From Macrolepiota albuminosa (Eukaryota > Basidiomycota > Agaricomycetes > Agaricales > Agaricaceae), in the NCBI GenBank assembly GCA_027475525.1, contig JAMWFC010000116.1:2045826-2109825 (forward strand): DNA of 64,000 nucleotides. Direction: 5' to 3'. The notes below the pieces were generated by a model, which searched no databases, was not told where the DNA came from, and saw only the letters and a list, made by a program, of their open reading frames with translations. Both the position numbers and the translations under genes were made by a program. The first letter of the stretch is position 1. Every line of letters begins with the position of its first letter. This document shows positions 1 to 10,162 of this stretch, in pieces.

Positions 1-3000
1 ACCGATTTGCTCCAAGCATGGCGCGACTTTGTGGAAGAAGTAGACCCTGATGTTGTCATCGGGTACAATATCGCTGGATTTGACTTTCCGTACCTCATTG
101 ACCGAGCTAAGGCCTTACGAGCGCCAAAGTTTCCTTTCCTCGGAAGATTAAAGAGTTGGTCGGCTCACTTGCTTTTTGACGTGCAATATCTGAGGCCGTT
201 GTCTGTGATTTTTAGACATCAAGACAGAAGTCAAGAACACTCATTTCTCTTCGAAGGCCTATGGCCAGCGTGATTCCAAGGAGACGACTCTCGATGGACG
301 TCTACAGCTCGATGTTTTGCAGTTCATGCAGAGAGAACACAAGTTGCGGAGTTACACTCTAAACTCTGTTTGCGCCCAATTTCTCGGTGAACAGAAAGAA
401 GATGTACATCATTCCGTCATTACAGAGCTGCAAAATGGTACGCCGGAATCACGGCGACGTTTGGCTGTTTACTGTCTGAAGGTTTGTGTTCACCCATTTG
501 ATGGACACAAGTCCTGACTCCATGTTCAGGATGCCTATCTGCCCCAACGGTTGCTGGACAAACTCATGTGTCTCGTCAACTACATTGAAATGGCCCGTGT
601 CACAGGCGTTCCATTTAATTATCTGCTCTCTCGAGGTCAATCTATCAAGGTTTTATCGCAACTGTTTCGCAAGGCCAATGCCGACGGTTATGTCGTGCCT
701 GCACTGAAAGGAGAAGGTGAGACGTGGATCAATGGTTCTGATTTCGCAAGGCCAATGCCGACGGTTATGTCGTGCCTGCACTGAAAGGAGAAGGTGAGAC
801 GTGGATCAATGGTTCTGATTGTCATGTATCGCTAAAGTTGATCAACAGGTTCCGACGAACAATACGAAGGGGCCACTGTATTGAGCCAAAGAAAGGGTAC
901 TATGACGTTCCCATTGCGACGCTGGACTTTAGTTCTTTGTATCCTCCATCATGATGGCGCACAACCTGTGCTACACGACCCTCTTGGACAAACCGACGAT
1001 TGAGCGGCTCAAACTTGTCAAGGATGTTGATTATATCCAGACTCCGAACAATGGTATGTCAAGATACTGATTTTTTTTCCAAGCAGGTATTCACAAAAAC
1101 ACTCACAGACATCTTTGTGACATCATCAAGGCGGAAAGGTCTCCTCCCTACAATTCTAGAAGATCTCATCTCCGCACGCAAACGAGCCAAGGCTGATTTG
1201 AAGAACGAGAAAGACGTCTTTAAACGGGCTGTGCTGGATGGCCGTCAATTAGCCTTGAAGGTCATCTTTGACGTTCCATTCTGATCATGAAGATTGTCCT
1301 GATTAAGTTTTTGACAGATTAGCGCTAACTCCGTATATGGTTTTACAGGCGCCACTATTGGCAAGCTGCCTTGTTTGGCTATTTCATCCAGTGTCACGTC
1401 GTATGGACGGCAAATGATAGAGAAAACAAAACAGGTATGTCGATCAGGATCGTCCTTTTTTTATTCCATGTTTCATCTATCATATAGGAAGTAGAGGCAG
1501 AGTACTGCATTGCTAATGGACGTTCGCACAACGCCGAAATTGTTTATGGTGACACAGACTCTGTCATGGTCAGATTTGGACCTACGGATCTTCCCACTGT
1601 CATGGCTTTGGGTAAGATCTTGATTCCTCAATTAATATAACTCCTAATGGTTTTTGTTTGTCGTTCAGGGCAAGAAGCTGCAGATTTCGTGACGACTAAA
1701 TTTGTGAAACCTATCAAGCTTGAATTCGAGAAAGTCTATTTCCCCTATCTGCTTATTAGCAAAAAGCGATATGCAGGACTTTATTGGACTCGACCCGACA
1801 AGTATGACAAGATGGACTCGAAAGGAATTGAAACAGTGCGGAGAGACAATTGTCGACTTGTCTCGACTGTGATCGAGACATGCTTGCACAAAATGCTAAT
1901 TAACAGAGATGTGAAAGGTGCCGAGGAGTAAGTTCTTGCCAAGCTTCTCGAACCGGGTTCTCACGTGGAGCACAGGTATACGAAGCAAATAATCTCTGAT
2001 CTTTTGCAAAACAAGATTGACATGTCACAGCTTGTAATAACCAAGGCGTTGGCAAAAAGCGGTAAGTTCCTCGACAAATTCCGATCATATACCACACAAC
2101 TGAGTATGGCAATACAGATTATGCTGCGAAACAAGCGCACGTTGAACTTGCAGAACGAATGAAGCAGCGCGACGCTGGTTCCGCTCCTGCCTTGGGAGAT
2201 CGTGTTGCCTACGTCATAATAAAGGGGATTAAAGGTAAGCAGCACAAATCCATTATCATTTGAACGGAATGCGAGCCGACTTTTTCTCACCAGGTGCCGC
2301 GGCGTATGAGAAATCCGAAGACCCCTTATACGTGCTCGAGAACAATCTGCCCATCGATACCAAGTACTATCTTGAAAATCAGCTCTCGAAACCCCTAATG
2401 AGGATATTCGAACCCGTTCTGGGCGAGAAGGCCGCATCCCTCCGTGAGCAGTGTTTTCTAATTACGTCTCATCATCTCCTGAAACTTGGAAAGTTTCTGG
2501 TGACCACACTAGAACGATACAAATAGCAACACCGACCGTCGGTGGTTTGATGAAATTTGCCGTGAAAACTGTCACCTGCCTTGGATGCAAAACTCCGCTG
2601 CGAGCTAATAATAGTGTGAAAAGTGAGCTAGAACCTGCTTCGAGTTCGATTCCACTTTGTTCTAATCAAAAAGCTCAAAAGACGGTGCTGTGTGTCACAA
2701 CTGTAAATCGAGGATAGGAGAATTGTACCAAAAACAGATAATGACCACTTCGGCACTCCAAGTAAGGTTTTCGCGGCTGTGGACACAATGTCAGAGGTGT
2801 CAGGGCTCCCTACATCAGGTACATCGATCTCTCTCTTTTCAAATACAAAACATATGATTTCTTACACTGAATAGGACGTTCTGTGTACGAGCAAAGATTG
2901 TCCCATATTCTACATGAGAAAGAAGGCTCAGAAAGATGTTACACTGAATAGGACGTTCTGTGTACGAGCAAAGATTGTCCCATATTCTACATGAGAAAGA

Positions 3001-3064
3001 AGGCTCAGAAAGATGTGAGGACGCTACTGCTGTGTTGGAGCGTTTCGATGGAGAAACTTGGTAA
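1..3064 (+). CDS. POL3: DNA polymerase delta catalytic subunit, 5'-truncated by window edge
   Basis: Catalytic subunit of the replicative B-family polymerase delta, which copies and proofreads the lagging strand in the nucleus. The N-terminus and Exo I lie left of the window. In order I see Exo II ([13 protein letters not shown]), Exo III (YCLKDAYL), Pol motif A ([16 protein letters not shown]), motif B ([12 protein letters not shown]), motif C (YGDTDSVMV) and the C-terminal CysA and CysB zinc/Fe-S clusters (CLGC..CHNC; CQRC..CTSKDC). Exons read: <1-154, 216-481, 530-716, 849-1053, 1109-1260, 1318-1434, 1488-1611, 1669-1927, 1976-2061, 2118-2234, 2294-2443, 2494-2622, 2682-2818, 2952-3064. 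Two 77-bp duplications fall in it: one lengthens an intron, the other doubles the last acceptor and exon start. One base appears to be missing near 881, near 945 and at about 3015. All key motifs survive, so I read these as sequence errors, not a pseudogene. Confidence 0.95.
665..818. repeat. 77-bp tandem duplication 1
   Basis: Copies 665-741 and 742-818 are identical. The second copy falls wholly between a POL3 donor at 717 and acceptor at 848, so it lengthens that intron from 55 to 132 bp without harming the protein. Confidence 0.95.
2862..3015. repeat. 77-bp tandem duplication 2
   Basis: Copies 2862-2938 and 2939-3015 are identical. Each holds the acceptor and start of the last POL3 exon. 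One base is missing from the reading frame directly after the second copy. Confidence 0.95.
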
Positions 3065-3531
3065 TCCAGGACTATCTGAGATCTGCATTGCTTTAATGCG
3101 CATGCGGCTGTCTCATCATCTCCGTACGAGGAACCAATTCCGGCTGGCATCCGGACTTGTATTGCAAATCATTTGTACGACAATTTGTATAAAATTATTA
3201 TTGACTATTCTACAATGCTGCCATTGAATAGCATGCAATAAGACGTGCATGGCCGCATATCATGTATAAAATTATTATTGACTATTCTACAATGCTGCCA
3301 TTGAATAGCATGCAATAAGACGTGCATGGCCGCATATCAGGTTGGTCATCCTTCAGAATCAATGACTGAAACGTGTCGAGCTTGGTGTTCGTGTCAGTCA
3401 CGTGCAGATTCGGAGCCCGAACCTTATTCTCGGAACTGTACAGACATTTCGAGGCGATTGATTGGACAAAAATTCGAAAGGCCTGATCGTTATCCTCAAG
3501 CTCACCGCCGCCGCCAACACCGACAAAATCA
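3065..3531. other. Intergenic region POL3 to eL30
   Basis: Short tandem-oriented gap. It holds duplication 3, and its last part is pyrimidine/CCG-rich just before the eL30 start, as expected of a ribosomal-protein 5' UTR. No separate gene is supported. Confidence 0.6.
3186..3339. repeat. 77-bp tandem duplication 3
   Basis: Copies 3186-3262 and 3263-3339 are identical, AT-rich and intergenic. Confidence 0.95.
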
Positions 3532-4021
3532 ATGGCCCCGACCAAAAAATCCAAGGCAGCAAAGTCCTCCGAGTCTATCTCGGCCAGGCTTGCCCTCGTC
3601 GTTAAGTCGGGAAAGTACAGCCTCGGCTACAAGTCCGCCCTGAAGCAGATGCGCAATGGCAAAGGTAAGCGCTCGATTCAAAACCTCTCGGGGACTGGAG
3701 CGTGAGGCTGAGAAGGTCCCTTGGGCTGACCAATGTTTTTGTTTTGTTATCCTTAGCCAAGCTTGTCTTGATCGCTGGTAACTGCCCTCCTCTGCGCAAA
3801 TCCGAGCTTGAGTACTATGCCATGTTGTCAAAAACTACCGTGCACCACTTTGCTGGTACCAATGTCGCCCTTGGAACAGCCGCTGGTAAACTTTTCCGTG
3901 TTGGGTGAGTTTCGGGTGTATTTTGCGTGCAACCAGATTCTAACTTGGTTGTAGTGTCATGACCGTCACAGACCCCGGTGACTCTGATCTTCTAAACTTC
4001 GCTGAGGGTAACGCGGCATGA
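3532..4021 (+). CDS. RPL30: 60S ribosomal protein eL30
   Basis: Small protein of the large ribosomal subunit, 115 aa, the usual length for eL30. Exons 3532-3664, 3757-3904 and 3955-4021 join in frame. The protein starts [20 protein letters not shown] and carries the L7Ae/L30e-type core ([63 protein letters not shown]). The first exon ends in the KA-rich segment typical of fungal genes. The start is the first ATG after a CCG-rich leader, and upstream frames are closed. It lies downstream of POL3 on the same strand and converges on Arp9, with only 130 bp between the two stops. No defects seen. Confidence 0.97.
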
Positions 4022-4151
4022 GTCTGATTGGATACCCTATGTACCCTACTCGCTACATTATGTTGTAATATGATGTATGCACTCATGAGATGAAGCCGTG
4101 ATGTTTTTGTTTCCTGAGATATAATAAGGTAACAATCGGGGCGCATTGAAA

Positions 4152-5875
4152 TCACAACAAGGCTGGTGACATCTCTATTATGGAATGAGGCCCACGCATC
4201 GAGTAGTCTGCTTTGGAGACATAATTTCTTCCCCCACTGTCACTAAAGATAATCTGACACAAACCAACTGAGCTGATCCTTGCGAGCAAATTTTTTTGGA
4301 TTTACCTTTGCCGTTATACTCGTCCCCAAGAAACAAGCTAGGCCATTTCCAATATCTCGATACTCCGGATAATATTCCGGGACGTTCAGAAGGCGGACAT
4401 ATCGAGGTTGAACGTCCGTTTGCAGGTCTGGAGTCACGACAAAGGGTGTCACTCGAGATTGAAGTGCATTTGCAATTCCTGTTACGAATGGCGTTAACAT
4501 GCCAATAGCTGCCTGATAAATGTACCTTTAACATGTATTGTGAAATTTCCAGTGACAAAAAGGCCCGTCCACAATGAGTGTCGCAGTTCGACGTCCACCT
4601 GCCCTACGGCAATAGCTACCGCCTCGTGCAAGGGCAGCCTCGGTGAGGCGTTAGGTAGAAGAGAAATGCCTCGGACACCCTTTAATAGTTTCGGGTTAAA
4701 CAAGGGTTCACACAAACGGTGCCTCTCCTTGCCCACAGTCAACGAATGTTCGCGAAATTGGACGGTAAGGAGGTCTAGAGCCTCGATTTCGCGAGCACGG
4801 GCTTGCTCTGCAGCTGTGGCTTTCGCGCTTGCCTTCTTTTTCATACCACTTTCAATGACAGCCTTTTCCTTGCCTGCCATAACAATAGCCGCAATATCTG
4901 TCACACCGTCATCCTCCACCACTGCTGCTTCACCATCCGATGGAACTTTGATATGACCATCGACGCAAAGTTGTTTAACAAGGTCTAGTAATGTCAAGTG
5001 AAGTGACTCGGGGTCCATAGGGTTTTCTGGAGGAGAAAGTGCTGACATAACAGACTGATTGGATCTGAGCAAGTGCGCGAGGTAGTTTTGGCAGTCGCGT
5101 ATTCCTAGAGGGATGGTTGTTCGCGGGTGGTGGAGTGTCGTCCCATCATAAATAGGTATAATGTCAGTTTTTTCCTCGTCGATGTCCACTACGACACCAT
5201 TGAGGCTGTTTGCGGCGTACATCTGTGAAACAGGGCGCTCAATTATCGCCAAGCCAGCACTGTTGAAGCGTTCGAAGAATATCTGACATATCCTTTCGTA
5301 CGTGGTCCTTGCGAGCCCAGGAAATATAGACAAGGTTACAGGAGACTCGTTCTGAACACGTCTCCGTTGCAGTTGATTAAAGAGCACGTATTTCCTGTAA
5401 AATGGCTGAACAAGATCGTTGCCTGAAAATACGACACCAACATACCAGATTGCCTCGGCCTGGATCCAGTCACGCACATCACCATCTGCAAATGGCCAGG
5501 ATATGGAGACGTCCTGTCCTGCGTTAATGGCTTCGTCGAGTGCAGCGCCGACCAAATAGTCGTTTACAGATGCATTGGGCTCGGAGTGCTGTGGTAAGGA
5601 TGAAACGCGGCTTGGATCACCAATGTTTCTCTTGGGTATGGTTTCTCCGGGCAGAATGGGTTGCTGTGAGCTGTTCAAGTGTTCTCCTGACGCGTTTCTG
5701 CGCAAACCGACACGTGCTAGGATGTCCTAAACGTATGTTGAACAAGATAAAATTTTCACAGAATAAATATACAGACAACAGATGGTTTCTTGAGGAGATC
5801 GTGGAGGCCGAGTCCTGCGCGCACATTCGTCCGGCCAGTCTCGATAATGACTACATTCAAATCTCGAAACGACAT
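4152..5875 (-). CDS. ARP9: Actin-related protein Arp9 (SWI/SNF and RSC subunit)
   Basis: Nuclear actin-related protein, best matched to Arp9, which pairs with Arp7 (or an Arp4-type partner) on the HSA helix of SWI/SNF-family remodelers. Exons in coding order: 5875-5777, 5726-5526..4526 (one exon, 5726-4526), 4478-4306, 4253-4152, giving 524 aa. It begins MSFRDLNVVIIETGRTNVRA and has the actin-fold phosphate segments (GVVVDIDEEKTDIIPIYDG, LFVTGNFTIHVKG), a charged Lys/Ala-rich insert near residue 330, and a C-terminus with VPEYYPEYRDIGNGLACFLG and SKADYSMRGPHSI. The first exon is doubled by duplication 4. I use the ATG at 5875, nearest the gene; the copy at 5952 would add nothing useful. Assignment to Arp9 rather than another divergent Arp rests on remembered motifs. 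Confidence 0.8.
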
Positions 5876-5959
5876 GGCGAAGGGCCGAGTCCTGCGCGCA
5901 CATTCGTCCGGCCAGTCTCGATAATGACTACATTCAAATCTCGAAACGACATGGCGAAG
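5806..5959. repeat. 77-bp tandem duplication 4
   Basis: Copies 5806-5882 and 5883-5959. Each carries the Arp9 start codon and most of the first coding exon; the outer copy is read as superfluous. Confidence 0.95.
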
Positions 5960-6054
5960 GGACCTCGATATTTGCCTCTGCTTGTTCGCGAGTTTCAGTT
6001 GCCAAATGGGTCAACAATTTAAAGTCGAGCGTCGTATGATACTGCCCCTTCAAT

Positions 6055-8839
6055 ATGTACAACCCAGTTGAAGTTCCCGACGATCCCTCCAAACCGTTTA
6101 CAGACTACTCCAGATGGAGGCTACTTGTTAATGATGGAGGTCGCCATACCTGGCACTACCTCAATACAGACGAGGAGTGCAAAGCATGGCCTCAGAACTC
6201 AGTAGACAAGTTTTGGTTAGGCTTGGACCTCGTAGGACCTTGGTCAAATCCATTCTGTGTCGTGTCTCAATAGCACCTAGAATCTCCCGTCTCTTCCTCC
6301 AGCAAAAACACCGCTTGAAGCAGCGCGAAACGGTTACTCTTTCTATAAGCATCTCCAGTCTCACGATGGTCACTGGCCAGGAGAATATGGTGGCCCCATG
6401 TTCCTCCTTCCTGGATTTGTTATCGGGTCTTATGTCTCTGGCATGACTTTCACTGAACAGGAACGCCTCGAAATGATTCGCTACGTGATGAATCGCGCCC
6501 ACCCACAAGATGGTGGCTGGGGCATGTGAGTTCGTTTATTTCGGTTGGGCTCGTTTCCCTGGCTGACCTTCATTGAGCCATGTGGAAGGTACTTCAACCG
6601 TGTTTGGGACCGGTTTGAACTATGCCGCCCTGCGTGTCCTCGGTGTCGCGGCCGATCATCCTGTAATGGTCAGAGCGCGCGGGACTCTGCACAAACTAGG
6701 TATATTTTACGCGTTCTGTTACGAATTTAATCAAACTAGGTGTCCTTAGGTGGCGCATGCGCCATTCCTGCCTGGGGAAAATTCTGGTTGTCCATCCTCA
6801 ACGTTTACGACTGGGACGGAAACAATCCTGTTCCTCCAGAACTTTGGTGCGTCATGAGTGGAGTGTCTGTCTGAAGGGACCCCTGAAAACGTTGTTCCCT
6901 TACCCAGGCTTCTTCCGGATTGGCTTCCATTCCACCCTCACCGTTGGTGGATACACACAAGGACAGTCTATGTTCCTATGAGTTACCTTTATGGAGTGAG
7001 GTTCAAGATGGAAGAGAACGACTTGATTTTAGCTTTGAGACAGGCATGTGGAGTACATTGGATTGCTGACAGCATTTTGAAGCTCAAGATTTGCGTCAGG
7101 AACTATATACCCAAGATTATTACTCTATTTACTGGCCTGACCAACGAAACAACGTCTGCAAAGCTGATCTCTATGCACCTCACTCTCACATGTTTGACGC
7201 GATTAATGTCTTACTCTCAAGCTACGAGCACTGCGTCATCCCTCCTCTTCGTAATGCAGGTGTTGAAAGGGCTTATGAACTGATCGTTCGCGAAGATGAG
7301 AATACAGCCTACCAGACCCTTGGCCCTGTTTCCAAAATGTTTAATCTCATCGCTCGTGTACATCGAGAAGGACAGGAAAGCGATGCTTTTAAGCAACATG
7401 AGATCAAGCGCCATGATTTCCTATGGATTGGAAAGGATGGTATGATGGCCTGTGGAACGAATGGGAGTCAACTCTGGGATATAGGCTTTATCACCCAGGC
7501 GCTTGTCGAGACTGGACTGGCGTATGAGGAAGAAAACAAAGAGAGCCTTTTGAAAGCACTGGAATGGCTTGACGAGGCTCAGATTCGAGACGATCCTAAA
7601 CACTATCATACGTCCTATCGCCACACAACTAAGGGCGCGTGGGGTTTTAGGTAATGTTGTCTGGGTCCGTCTGTGTTGTCTGCTCTTAACTAGTTTTTGC
7701 AGTACGAAAGAGCAGGGGTATACAGTCAGTGACTGCACTGGCGAAGGCCTTAAAGCTGTCATGTATCTTCAAAATCATCTTGAGTGTGTTTCCATTTCTT
7801 CTTGCTAGTTGGTAATTTCACAGCTATTCTAGCTTCACTCCGAAATTAGTCTCTGAACGTCGCATGTGTGAAGCGATCGATGTGTTGTTGACCTTGCAGA
7901 ACCCCAACGGTGGTTTCGCAAGCTACGAGCCTATCCGTGGCCCTAAATGGCTGGAATGGTTGAATCCGGCCGAAGTTTTTGGTAAGCTGATACTTCTTCC
8001 CACTCCTCCAAGGCTCATTTCGTATAGGTGATATCATGACAGAGTATTGTTATCCCGAATGCACGACCTCAGTTATAACATCACTCTCTATTTTTCGCAA
8101 GCACTATCCCAATTATCGGAAGGCCGACATCGAGTTTGTGCATCATCTTAGTGTACTCCTCCCTGACTGATTCCCATAAATCAGTAAAACTATTTGTCAC
8201 GCGATCAAATACCTCCATGAAGCGCAATATCCCCACGGAGGCTGGTTAGGATCTTGGGGTATCTGTTTCACGTATGCGACTCAATTTGCCCTCGAGAGCC
8301 TTTCTTTAGTCGGGGAGACTTACGAAACAAGCGAACGGGCTCGGAGGGCCTGCGAATTTCTCATAAGTAAGCAGAGGGCAGACGGTGGTTGGGGAGAAAG
8401 TTATCTGGTATGTTCTCTTTCGTTGCATTAATCGTTGGCTTCCTCTTCTGACTGAGATCTCAGTCTTGCGAACGAATGGAGTGGGTTGAACATGCCGAGT
8501 CACAATCTGTTCAAACGTGTTGGGCGGTGATGTCTCTGATGTATGCTAAATATCCCTACCCAGAGCCAATCAAACGTGGTGTAAAACTTGTTATGTCACG
8601 CCAACGACCTGTAGGTTCTTCATTATATTATTATGCTCGATCGTTGTGAAACTTGTCTTTAGGATGGCTCATGGCCACAAGAGGCAATAGAGGGTGTTTT
8701 CAATAAAACGTGTGCCATTGCGTACCCTAACTTCAAGTTCTCCTTCCCAATCTGGATGCTTGGAAAGGCTGATAAATATCTTGCTGACCTAAAGTCACGC
8801 CCTATCAATGGCGAGATCAATAAAACATCGTCAGCTTAA
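6055..8839 (+). CDS. ERG7: Lanosterol synthase (oxidosqualene cyclase)
   Basis: Cyclises (S)-2,3-oxidosqualene to lanosterol, the first sterol of ergosterol synthesis, on ER or lipid-droplet membranes. Twelve exons join to 739 aa: 6055-6231, 6281-6525, 6578-6699, 6750-6846, 6908-7043, 7100-7650, 7703-7783, 7824-7981, 8028-8133, 8185-8407, 8464-8610, 8663-8839. The catalytic aspartate motif reads [10 protein letters not shown] (Ala of the common DCTAE replaced by Gly). QW-type repeats are visible ([50 protein letters not shown]). The fifth intron (7044-7099) most simply has a GC donor, giving RQELYTQD as in other family members; a GT donor at 7053 is possible and would add three residues. No duplication or frameshift. 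Intact and full length. Confidence 0.97.
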
Positions 8840-10162
8840 CTGGCCTATCATATTGTTGATTATCTCCGCAATTGTATTACATATACCTATGCCTGTACTC
8901 GCGACCAGTCTGTTTTCATGCTCATCTCCATGATATTAGGAGTTGTTACACGTCTAATTTTGCCACAAGTGAAACAATTGTTAAACTACTTGCCTTTTTC
9001 GGTCGTGCGCCGCCTTAACAAAACCCTGGGTCGGTGGCTGTCCTTATAACCTCTCTGATAGTGAGAAACAGTGGTCGTCTGCGGCCTAAATATGTTCCAC
9101 TGATATCATCCAGGTCCGCTTATGACCCTGCTCTTGGCATATAAAAATATCGTTGCCCTGATCAAGAGTTTGAAACGGGTAATATCAGACGCGACAAAAC
9201 ATACGAATGCGGTACAATGGCATTTCTCTTTAAAAAGGAGATACATATACGTATCCTCTTCGGTCTCTCAAAATCTCGATCCGGGACTTGACTGTCTCAA
9301 AAGTCTGATCAATCAAAATGCTGAGCAGCGGCAATATCGCCATTGCCATGGTCCAACGGGAAATCATGGTCGTGCAAGGTGAGGCGTTTATCACGGACAA
9401 TGCTCCTTACGATGTAACTCATAGAATGCCGGGTATTAGCCACCCGATCGCACGAACGACATGATGAATACCTTGATGTACACACCTACAGGCCCTTCTG
9501 GGACCGAGTTTTCCTGTCGAGCCCTGTCCCGAATGCGCGTATTGCGCCTTCCGACATCCTAAGCATCTTTCCCCTGACGGACAAAATCTTCGTCCCAGGA
9601 GAAGGGATGCTTGAATTGCCTCCGCAAGCATTTTCAGAATTTCAGGAACTAAGCTCCCGTCACTTGAAGCGTTGTGACAGTATGTGGAACGCTTGGAACC
9701 CACAACGTTGATGTATTAGTCTTGGACTTTTCAATCGCTCCTCCTGGTACCTCAATCAATATTTTTTTTGATTCCCTAAACCCGTTGAGGTTATGTCCTT
9801 ATGCTATGTACACTCGTCCCCTGTCATGAGTAGGTCGTATGTAAATATTGGGTACACAGATAGCTCGAGTCCGTATTGCCTGTGGTGAGGCAGATCTGTA
9901 AGTAGAGTCCTTATTCAATGTTAGTGTATAACCAGTACTGCAACATCTATTGTCTGCCAACTTTTGTATCTATGTATAGCATCTTGAAGCTCTGGGTACC
10001 ATTCAGACCGTTGATAAATCAACCACCTAGCAGAAATCCATGCACAGTAGCATATTATACAAAATGAACATCCACCCTTTTCCTAGAATTTTTTTACAAA
10101 ACTTCAAAGGATGAAGAACATAGCATTTTGTAAACCAAACGATGTTACAACATATGCTTACA
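8840..10162. other. Intergenic region between ERG7 and BRN1
   Basis: About 1.3 kb between convergent genes. One weak candidate is a 20-codon plus-strand stretch from the ATG at about 9319, followed by GTGAGG and an open frame from an acceptor at 9490 to about 9712. I recognise no family and the codon pattern is weak, so I do not call a gene. The rest is AT-rich with no clear signal. Confidence 0.4.

Noticed and set aside
2641..2660. tRNA B-box-like GAGTTCGATTCC in POL3
   Set aside because: It lies in an intron, with no A box or acceptor-stem pairing around it.
1..3064. Reading POL3 as a pseudogene because of several frameshifts
   Set aside because: All catalytic and zinc motifs are intact, splice sites hold on both sides, and the shifts fall in a zone with assembly-type duplications. 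An essential gene with three isolated one-base gaps is better explained by sequence error.
5884..5952. Second Arp9 start codon at 5952
   Set aside because: It is the copy created by duplication 4; the nearer ATG gives the conserved N-terminus directly.
9419..9703. 94-codon open frame on the minus strand
   Set aside because: Its antisense partner is equally open, it has a Cys/Arg-heavy composition and no family likeness.
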